Shown: piece after piece, positions 7,469-13,791 of the stretch
How positions within the stretch are numbered: position 1 is the first letter of the stretch
How the letters are laid out: the number at the start of each line of letters is the position of its first letter
NCBI GenBank assembly: GCA_038748065.1
Contig: JBCDJG010000040.1
Coordinates: 1-46,630, forward strand
Direction of reading: 5' to 3'
Length of the DNA stretch: 46,630 bases
Source of the DNA: JBCDJG01 sp038748065
Lineage (GTDB): Bacteria > Pseudomonadota > Gammaproteobacteria > Pseudomonadales > Halieaceae
Notes under the pieces: generated by a model
Seen by the model: the letters and a program-made list of their open reading frames with translations, nothing else
Told to the model about the DNA's origin: nothing
Database searches by the model: none
Translations under genes and position numbers: made by a program

Positions 7469-8872
7469 CTACTCCGCATTTGACTTGACCGACCTACCAA
7501 AAACGGTGAGCCAGATAATCCAAAAGTCAAACCATAGAGACCAGTTCTCTATGTAATAGAGGTCATGACGAAGCCTTTCATGAAGTGATGTATCTCCACG
7601 GTAACCGTTTACCTGTGCCCAACCGGTTATACCCGCCTTCACTAGATGCTTCTTCATATAACTTGGAATTTGCTGTTTAAACTCATTAACGAACGTTGTT
7701 CGTTCCGGCCTTGGTCCAACCACAGACATATCGCCTACGAGCACATTCCAAAACTGTGGTAGCTCATCCAGGCTGTTGCGGCGCAGGAAGGCAGCAAAAC
7801 GCGACTCAGTCATCCCGGCTGAATTCCCCCACACCACCCCGGTCTGTTCCGCGTTAACTGGCATCGTGCGAAACTTGATCATTCGAAACGGTCTTCCATT
7901 CCAACCGATACGCTCCTGCTTGTAGAAAACCGGGCCGGGAGACGTGAACTTAACGCCCGCAGCGATAAGTAGCATCAACGGACTGAGAATTAGCATTGCA
8001 CAGCCAGCGATCAACCTGTCTTCCCAGGTCTTCAGCAGCATTGAAGAATCTCCCATGTTACTCGTGGAGAGATCGATCGCGGGAAGGTCGCATATCTGCG
8101 AAGATGAGTAGTTCAAGAGCTTGAAGTTCGACATGTTCGGCAAAAAACGTATGTTGACTGGATAATCGTCAAGGCTTTCAAGTACATATCTCAATACAGA
8201 TTCTTGCCCGATACTTGCTGTAATCCAAACCTCTTCAATTTTTTTCCGATGCACTAAATCACCAAGCCCAAACGTATCCTCGCGATAGGATGGCGCCGCT
8301 GATAGTGACTCTTCCTCAATTTCGAATACGCCAGATACTAGGTATCTGTTCGACTCGTCTGAACGCAGTCTTGCAGCGACTGCATCCATTGAGGCGCTAT
8401 CTCCCACTATGAGCACCGAGCGTCCAAAGAGTCCGCGCTTTTTAAGGCTGTCTATATACCGATTTAAGATATAACGATAGGAAAACAAGGCAAAGAGACC
8501 GACCGCATACCAAGTTATGTACCAACCGCGTGAGAAGCTTGCTCCAGTTTTGGTCAACAGGGCGAAAAGGGCCAGCACAAGAAAACAAGTGGACCAAGAG
8601 AGAAACAGCTTTCCTAATAGACTTCTACTCCACTGCTCATCCGGGTTTTGATAAATCTTCATTACCGGCAGCACAAAGATCATCATCAATACGAGCAGCA
8701 TCGTCGCTATTGAATAGTGAGGTCTCAACTCAAAATCACCGAGGTAGTAAAACGAAGAGACCAATGCACTACCGAATCCCAAGAAGCAATCCGTAATACA
8801 CAAACCGACCGAAACAGCGGCCATATTGATTCTGCTACCCTTCATGCTTGGCATCACCAATGACTTGATCAC
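7469..8872 (-). CDS. Undecaprenyl-phosphate sugar phosphotransferase (WcaJ/WbaP-like)
   Basis: A 467-residue polyprenyl-phosphate hexose-1-phosphate transferase that starts repeat-unit synthesis. It has four N-terminal hydrophobic segments and a central CoA-binding-like domain (SVLIVGDSASMDAVAARL). The C-terminal catalytic domain has the signatures FYKQERIGWNGRPFRMIKFR, SLDELPQFWNVLVGDMS, VVGPRPE and GITGWAQVNGYRG. These are the landmarks of the WbaP/WcaJ family; glucose-1-phosphate or galactose-1-phosphate is the usual donor, and I cannot tell which here. The frame opens at a GTG (8872) with a poor ribosome site; ATG codons at 8854 and 8845 are real alternatives. It is the first gene of the minus-strand polysaccharide operon, 146 bases after cysG. 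That gap holds an ATTGAA/TTCAAT inverted repeat near 8900-8917. Confidence 0.9.
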   Translation of the reverse strand: MIKSLVMPSMKGSRINMAAVSVGLCITDCFLGFGSALVSSFYYLGDFELRPHYSIATMLLVLMMIFVLPVMKIYQNPDEQWSRSLLGKLFLSWSTCFLVLALFALLTKTGASFSRGWYITWYAVGLFALFSYRYILNRYIDSLKKRGLFGRSVLIVGDSASMDAVAARLRSDESNRYLVSGVFEIEEESLSAAPSYREDTFGLGDLVHRKKIEEVWITASIGQESVLRYVLESLDDYPVNIRFLPNMSNFKLLNYSSSQICDLPAIDLSTSNMGDSSMLLKTWEDRLIAGCAMLILSPLMLLIAAGVKFTSPGPVFYKQERIGWNGRPFRMIKFRTMPVNAEQTGVVWGNSAGMTESRFAAFLRRNSLDELPQFWNVLVGDMSVVGPRPERTTFVNEFKQQIPSYMKKHLVKAGITGWAQVNGYRGDTSLHERLRHDLYYIENWSLWFDFWIIWLTVFGRSVKSNAE

Positions 8873-9018
8873 AACGAGTGTTTAGGAACACCATGGCCAA
8901 TTGAATACTCTTTCAATGATAAAAGGCTGCATACACGACTCATCCAAATTACCGTACAAATTCGTCCAGCGAAAAAGCCAACAGCGCTATTTTAGAAGCA
9001 GCCGCGCTTTAAATAACG

Positions 9019-10395
9019 CTACTGAAACCAGCCAAGCTGGCTGCTTAAACCTACCACTTTACCGACGATAATAAGCGTCGGCGCTCTTACTTTCTCTTTG
9101 GACACAATCTCAGGCAAACTGACCAAGTTCGAAATTAGTACTTTCTGTTGTGAAGTAGTCGCTTTTTCGATAAGGGCTACCGGGGTGTTGTCAGCGCGTC
9201 CTGCCTTCCTTAACTGCTCGCAAATCTCCGTAAGACCCACCAACCCCATGTAAAAAACTACCGTTTCGTTAGTACTCTGAAACTGCGACCAATCGTGCTC
9301 CAGCTTTCCATTTTTAAGGTGCCCCGTAACAAAGCGCACCGATTGCGCATGGTCCCTATGCGTCAAAGGAATGCCGGCATAGCAGGCGGCGCCGCTCGCA
9401 GCAGTGATACCGGGAACCACTTGGAAGGGTATTTGCCGCTGGGCCAACAGCTCAATTTCCTCGCCACCCCGACCAAAAATGAAGGGGTCGCCACCTTTTA
9501 AGCGGATAACGCGCTTGCCCTCCTCCGCGAGTTGAACCAGTAGCTCGTTAATATCCGTTTGCGGGACTGCGTGGTCAGCGCGTCGTTTACCGACGTAAAT
9601 CAGCTCCGCATCGCGGCGCGCCATCTCGACAATGGCGGGCGCCACGAGGCGATCGTAAAGCACCACGTCTGCAGACTGTAGCAAACGCATCGCCTTAAAG
9701 GTCATCAAGTCCGGGTCGCCAGGGCCGGCCCCCACCAGGTAAACCTCACCGCGGTGCAGGGCTTCCGTTCGGGTCAGGTTTTCCCTGAGCAGGCGCTCAG
9801 CCTCTTCCTCCTGGCCGGCTAAAACCATCTCACCAACCGCACCATCAATGGCCGCCTCCCAGAACAAGCGCCTCGGTGTATCACTCGGTAGAGCAGCCTT
9901 CACGGGCTCACGCAAGCGGCCCGCGAACTCTGCCAGACGGCCATACGCGCCCGGCAACATGGCCTCGAAGCGGCGGCGCAGCTTGCGCGCCAACACCGGG
10001 CTCTGGCCGCTGCTGCTGATAGCAATGAGAAGCGGATTTCGGTCGACAATACTCGGAAAGATAAAGGTGCAGAGTTCGGGTGTATCAACCACGTTGACGT
10101 TCATACCCCTGGCGCGAGCGCCGTCATGGATGTGCCGGTTGATAGCACTGTCGGGCGTCGCCGCTATAACCAAGGCGTGTCCTTCCAAGTCATGCTCATC
10201 GTACTCGCGCTGCTGCCAGGTGGCATCATGTTCGCTTAGAAGACGCTCCATATCGGCAGTGATCTCGGGCGCTACCAGCGTCATGCTGGCCCCCGCCTTC
10301 AACAGCAATCGAGCTTTTCGGGTGCCTACTGCCCCTCCGCCCACCAGCAGCACGCGTTCGGTGCGGAGCTTGAGGCAAACAGGCAGATAGTCCAA
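9019..10395 (-). CDS. cysG: Siroheme synthase CysG
   Basis: A 458-residue trifunctional enzyme that turns uroporphyrinogen III into siroheme, the cofactor of sulfite and nitrite reductases. The N-terminal precorrin-2 dehydrogenase/ferrochelatase part starts MDYLPVCLKL, has the NAD loop VLLVGGGAVGTRKARLL, and carries SSSGQSPVLARKLR. The uroporphyrinogen methyltransferase part starts near residue 217 with VYLVGAGPGDPDLMTFKA and has RLKGGDPFIFGRGGEE. Length matches the family. The start is a TTG three bases after the serS stop codon; the MDYLP opening lines up with other CysG proteins and supports it. It follows serS closely and is probably cotranscribed. A siroheme-dependent reductase gene lies at 43429, so both halves of the pathway are in this window. 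Confidence 0.95.
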   Translation of the reverse strand: MDYLPVCLKLRTERVLLVGGGAVGTRKARLLLKAGASMTLVAPEITADMERLLSEHDATWQQREYDEHDLEGHALVIAATPDSAINRHIHDGARARGMNVNVVDTPELCTFIFPSIVDRNPLLIAISSSGQSPVLARKLRRRFEAMLPGAYGRLAEFAGRLREPVKAALPSDTPRRLFWEAAIDGAVGEMVLAGQEEEAERLLRENLTRTEALHRGEVYLVGAGPGDPDLMTFKAMRLLQSADVVLYDRLVAPAIVEMARRDAELIYVGKRRADHAVPQTDINELLVQLAEEGKRVIRLKGGDPFIFGRGGEEIELLAQRQIPFQVVPGITAASGAACYAGIPLTHRDHAQSVRFVTGHLKNGKLEHDWSQFQSTNETVVFYMGLVGLTEICEQLRKAGRADNTPVALIEKATTSQQKVLISNLVSLPEIVSKEKVRAPTLIIVGKVVGLSSQLGWFQ

Positions 10396-10398
10396 AGC

Positions 10399-11697
10399 CT
10401 AGGGCCTCAGTGTATCCAGGCCGCCCATGTAGGCTTGCAGCGCGCCGGGTAGTCGCACGGAACCGTCGCGATTCTGGAAATTCTCCAACACTGCGACCAG
10501 CGTGCGCCCAACGGCGAGTCCGGACCCGTTCAAGGTGTGTAAAAGCTCTGGCTTCCCGGTATCGGGATTACGCCAGCGGGCCTGCATACGCCGCGCCTGA
10601 AAATCACCGAAACTGGAACAGCTCGATATCTCGCGATAGGTATTCTGGCCCGGCAGCCAGACCTCCAAATCATAGGTACGGCGAGCGGAGAAGCCGATGT
10701 CTCCAGCACAAAGCGCTACCTTGCGATAGGGGAGGTCCAGCCGCTCGAGAATGGTTTCCGCATGTCTCGTAAGCTGCTCCAGGGCGGCGTCACTCTGGGA
10801 TGGACGAACGAAGTGGACGAGCTCTACCTTTTCAAACTGGTGCTGGCGAATCATGCCCCGCGTGTCGCGGCCGTAGCTTCCCGCCTCGCTACGAAAGCAG
10901 GGCGTGTGGCTTACAAAACGCAGGCCGTCTTCAGCTAGTTCAGCGTCCTCAAAAATCCTGTCCCTGGCCATATTGGTCACCGGGACTTCGGCCGTGGGAA
11001 TCAGGTAGTAGTCGTTGTCTGAGCGCAGCTTGAAAAGGTCTTCCTCGAACTTGGGCAGTGTACCGGTGCCCATCAGGCTGTCGCGGTTGACAATATAGGG
11101 AACGTAAATCTCCTCGTAGCCGTGCTCACTAATATGCACATCCAGCATGAACTGCGTCAGCGCCCGGTGCAGCCGGGCTAGCACGCCGCGTAGCACGGTA
11201 AAGCGACTACCGGTAATTTTTGTAGCGCTCTGCACGTCCAACAGGCCAAGGCCCTGCCCGATGTCGACGTGGTCCTTGGGCTCAAAGTCAAAGGCAGGCG
11301 GCTCCCCCCAGCTATCGATGAAGGCATTGTCGTCCTCACTGGCACCGTCAGGCACGTCGTCCGCCAGCAGGTTGGGCACGCCCATCAACAAGTCGGTCAG
11401 TGCGGAGTTAGCGTCATCCGCCTCACGAGCAGCTTCATCAATTTGAGTAGCGATACGTGCGAGTGTCCCATCAACCTCCGCCTTAGCCTCGTCCACGCTT
11501 TTGCCCTGCGCTATCAGCTTGCCAATCTGCTTGCTGGCAGCCTTGCGCTCCCCCTGCAGGCCTTGAGATCGCATATCTGCGGCCTTGCGACGCTCATCCA
11601 GTGCCCTGAATGCGTCGAGATCAAAACTATGGCCGCGCCGTAGCAGGTTGTCTGCCGTGGCCTGCGGATCTTGCCGGAGAGACTTAATATCGAGCAT
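10399..11697 (-). CDS. serS: Seryl-tRNA synthetase
   Basis: A 432-residue cytosolic class II synthetase that charges tRNA-Ser. The first 100 or so residues form the antiparallel coiled coil that grips the long variable arm (MLDIKSLRQDPQATADNLL onward). The catalytic core has motif 2 around FRSEAGSYGRDTRGMIRQHQ and motif 3 in NGSGLAVGRTLVAVLENFQ. Length is usual. The start is the ATG at 11697, 35 bases downstream of a strong -10 box. cysG follows after three bases. Upstream the gene faces the secreted-protein insertion, whereas in the Pseudomonas-type order I recall it sits beside crcB/rarA. Confidence 0.97.
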   Translation of the reverse strand: MLDIKSLRQDPQATADNLLRRGHSFDLDAFRALDERRKAADMRSQGLQGERKAASKQIGKLIAQGKSVDEAKAEVDGTLARIATQIDEAAREADDANSALTDLLMGVPNLLADDVPDGASEDDNAFIDSWGEPPAFDFEPKDHVDIGQGLGLLDVQSATKITGSRFTVLRGVLARLHRALTQFMLDVHISEHGYEEIYVPYIVNRDSLMGTGTLPKFEEDLFKLRSDNDYYLIPTAEVPVTNMARDRIFEDAELAEDGLRFVSHTPCFRSEAGSYGRDTRGMIRQHQFEKVELVHFVRPSQSDAALEQLTRHAETILERLDLPYRKVALCAGDIGFSARRTYDLEVWLPGQNTYREISSCSSFGDFQARRMQARWRNPDTGKPELLHTLNGSGLAVGRTLVAVLENFQNRDGSVRLPGALQAYMGGLDTLRP

Positions 11698-11731
11698 ACG
11701 TATCGTAAGGATCTACTGTACCGGGTGGCCG

Positions 11732-11761
11732 ATTATACGTTAGGGCTCTGTGGCCTGTTAA
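11732..11761 (-). promoter_or_regulatory. Promoter of serS-cysG
   Basis: On the minus strand TTAACA (11761-11756) is followed after 18 bases by a perfect TATAAT (11737-11732). Transcription would begin near 11725, about 28 bases before the serS ATG. The -35 box lies within one arm of the inverted repeat at 11750-11780. Confidence 0.7.
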
Positions 11762-11780
11762 GCTTGCTTTAACAGGCTGC
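11750..11780. repeat. Inverted repeat over the serS -35 box, possible operator
   Basis: GCCTGTTAA (11753-11761) and TTAACAGGC (11769-11777) are perfect nine-base arms around a seven-base centre. Pairing can extend three more positions on each side if G-U pairs are allowed. No T-run follows on either strand, so it is not an intrinsic terminator. Its placement over the -35 element suggests a repressor or activator site. I do not recognise the motif. Confidence 0.5.
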
Positions 11781-11935
11781 CATCGCCTGGATGGCTGCTT
11801 GGACCAATTGCCCCATCAAAGGGTGTTGTCGCAGCACCACCAAGCCTTGTTCACCTGCTACCCGGAATTTGGATTGTGCCAAGATGTGTGCTTTACTTTC
11901 GTAAATAACGAGCGAGCGGCCAAGAACAAAAACCC

Positions 11936-12394
11936 ATGTCAAGCTGGAAACCTCTTATTCTCTCCTTCGCACTTGGCGCCCTGCCCCTGTCTCAGGCTCA
12001 CGCAGGCAACTGGGGCGAGAATTGGGGCACGCTGGTTTGGTCAGCGGCAGGCGGCGGCATTACCGTACCTGCGGCGCCCACTATTACCTCCATCGAGCCC
12101 ACAATCGGCGGGCTGACGGTGTTCTTCACCTCGGGCGGCGACGGTGGAGCCGATATTACCGAGTTCACCGTGACCTGCGGCGGGGTTTCCGCTTCGGGTA
12201 GCTCATCACCCATTACCGTGGATGGTCTTGATGGGAATACAGATGTCAGCTGTAGCGTCACGGCCACCAATAGCCAGGGCACCAGCACTGCATCTGCCAG
12301 CCAGAGTGCGGCTGCACTGGCCATCCCACGCCTGAATCTCATCATCATCAAGGCGGCTAAAGATGCGCAGGATGCGGCTCAGCAGAACCAATAG
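11936..12394 (+). CDS. Small secreted protein with fibronectin-III-like domain
   Basis: A 152-residue protein with a Sec signal peptide (hydrophobic LILSFALGALPLSQ, cleavage after AHA near residue 23). The mature N-terminus is tryptophan-rich, NWGENWGTLVW. A single beta-sandwich segment follows (about 45-125): PAAPTITSIEPTIGGLTVFF, then ITVDGLDGNTDVSCSVTATN, a pattern typical of fibronectin type III or Ig-like modules. It ends in a helical, alanine-rich tail with basic and acidic residues (IIIKAAKDAQDAAQQNQ). It has no enzyme motif. The ATG has no clear ribosome site. It is probably exported to the periplasm or surface. The next gene on this strand also encodes a secreted protein, 74 bases on, so the two may form an operon. 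Confidence 0.75.
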   Translation: MSSWKPLILSFALGALPLSQAHAGNWGENWGTLVWSAAGGGITVPAAPTITSIEPTIGGLTVFFTSGGDGGADITEFTVTCGGVSASGSSSPITVDGLDGNTDVSCSVTATNSQGTSTASASQSAAALAIPRLNLIIIKAAKDAQDAAQQNQ

Positions 12395-12468
12395 CCGGGC
12401 CTAGCAATTCTGAGAATGCACTCAAGGGATAACCGGAACCAGCAACATAAAACAAGGAAGGACAGACC

Positions 12469-13791
12469 ATGCTGCCAACAGAAAAACCCACTTTGAGTCG
12501 AGCGCATTTAAGCGCCGTACTCCTCGCACTATGCGTGGCCGGTGGACTTCCTCCCCAGGCTTTAGCCGGTGCCCTTCCCCCTCCCCCGCCCTTGGGTAAT
12601 ATCCCTTTCACTTTCAGCAATGGCACCCCCGCCGATGCGGAGGAAGTAAACCAGAACTTTGCGAATCTCGACACGCGATTGGGGTCCCTTGAGGCGTCAA
12701 ACGTAGCTACCGTGCCAGCCAATTGCGCGCTAGATCCCGAAGCGGTTCAGGATGCGGTCGACAGCGCACCAGCGCATGGTTTGATCATTGATGCCGATGG
12801 CACCTGCAACAGTGTCAATATCTTCAACAAGGCCAACATCATGATCAACGGCCCCGCTACCTTCGTGGCAACAGGTACAGAAGAGTCAGACCGCCCATTA
12901 AACATCGGCCTGTCACGCGGCATCTTCATCAACGACATCACTGCGGACGCGCTGAATACAAACGAACGTGCAGTTAATGTCGGGGCTTCTACAGCGCTGT
13001 TCACGAACCTTGTCGCCAAAAAGAGCACCGACATCGATGTTAGCGTTAATACCAAAAGCGTGGCCATATTGTCGGGCACCAGCCTGATCGGCGACGTGTC
13101 CGACGTCTCGCCCGGCGCCCTGGAGGTCACCGAGATCAGCTATTTCGGTGCAGAGGGCAATTTGACGCTCCGTGGCAGCAATACGGCGCTAAGAGTTGAC
13201 TCTGGCAGCCGCTTCAGCCAAGAGTCTGGAGACAGTGCTAGCAATGCGGTGACCATTGTCAGCGCCAATACCGCAGTCTCTCAGCAGCAAGGAAGCTGGA
13301 TGTTCGTAGACAACGGCTCTATCACGGGTAACATGCGATCCATATCTAGTGATTTCTTCGCTGCACCGAATGGCGATCAGGCCTTCGATATCACGGGAAG
13401 AATCGAGCTGACGTTATCTAAATTCTCGATCAACACCTTCGGGGGCACAGGCGGGCCAGGAAGCACAATTTCTGGCGGCGATATTGTGGTACAAATCAGT
13501 AGCGTGTTCACTATGTTAGGAAACGGTTCCAACCTGACACTCAACCCTACTGCGGCTGTCGGCGGGCCCTTTACCGGTTACGGCTTGGCCACCGCATTCA
13601 AGTCTAATACCTTTCTCGATAGAGTGATCGTGGACGATTCCGCCAATTTCTTCGTTCTTAACCTGTCCCACATGTTTGGCCTCTCCACCGAACTAACTGA
13701 CGCAGATGTCGACTGTGGAGGGTTTATGGAAGTCGCTCAGGACTTCTCTCTGAACATTTTCCGCGACTTGTGTGCAGTCCCCGCACCCTAA
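12469..13791 (+). CDS. Secreted, probably beta-helical surface protein of unknown function
   Basis: A 440-residue protein with a signal peptide (hydrophobic LSAVLLALCVAGG, cleavage near ALA, residue 33). A proline-rich stretch and IPFTFSNGTPADAEEVNQNF follow; the ADAEEVNxNF phrase is common at the start of coiled-coil or trimeric surface proteins. From about residue 85 on, short strands alternate with Asn/Gly/Ser turns (INGPATFVATG, NLTLRGSNTALRVDSGS, GSWMFVDNGSITGN), which suggests a right-handed parallel beta-helix as in adhesins and pectate-lyase-like proteins. No catalytic motif is recognised. Two cysteines close to the C-terminus could form a disulfide. AAGGAAGGA at 12454-12462 is a good ribosome site. 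Its stop codon overlaps that of the convergent 925-residue gene. Confidence 0.75.
   Translation: MLPTEKPTLSRAHLSAVLLALCVAGGLPPQALAGALPPPPPLGNIPFTFSNGTPADAEEVNQNFANLDTRLGSLEASNVATVPANCALDPEAVQDAVDSAPAHGLIIDADGTCNSVNIFNKANIMINGPATFVATGTEESDRPLNIGLSRGIFINDITADALNTNERAVNVGASTALFTNLVAKKSTDIDVSVNTKSVAILSGTSLIGDVSDVSPGALEVTEISYFGAEGNLTLRGSNTALRVDSGSRFSQESGDSASNAVTIVSANTAVSQQQGSWMFVDNGSITGNMRSISSDFFAAPNGDQAFDITGRIELTLSKFSINTFGGTGGPGSTISGGDIVVQISSVFTMLGNGSNLTLNPTAAVGGPFTGYGLATAFKSNTFLDRVIVDDSANFFVLNLSHMFGLSTELTDADVDCGGFMEVAQDFSLNIFRDLCAVPAP

Noticed and set aside
8935..9018. Possible terminator between cysG and the WcaJ-like gene
   Set aside because: There are T-runs on the minus strand, but only a five-base AGCGC/GCGCT stem with a 16-base loop, which is too weak to call.
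9848..10390. Plus-strand open frame of 180 codons inside cysG
   Set aside because: A reverse shadow of cysG with no homology that I can see.
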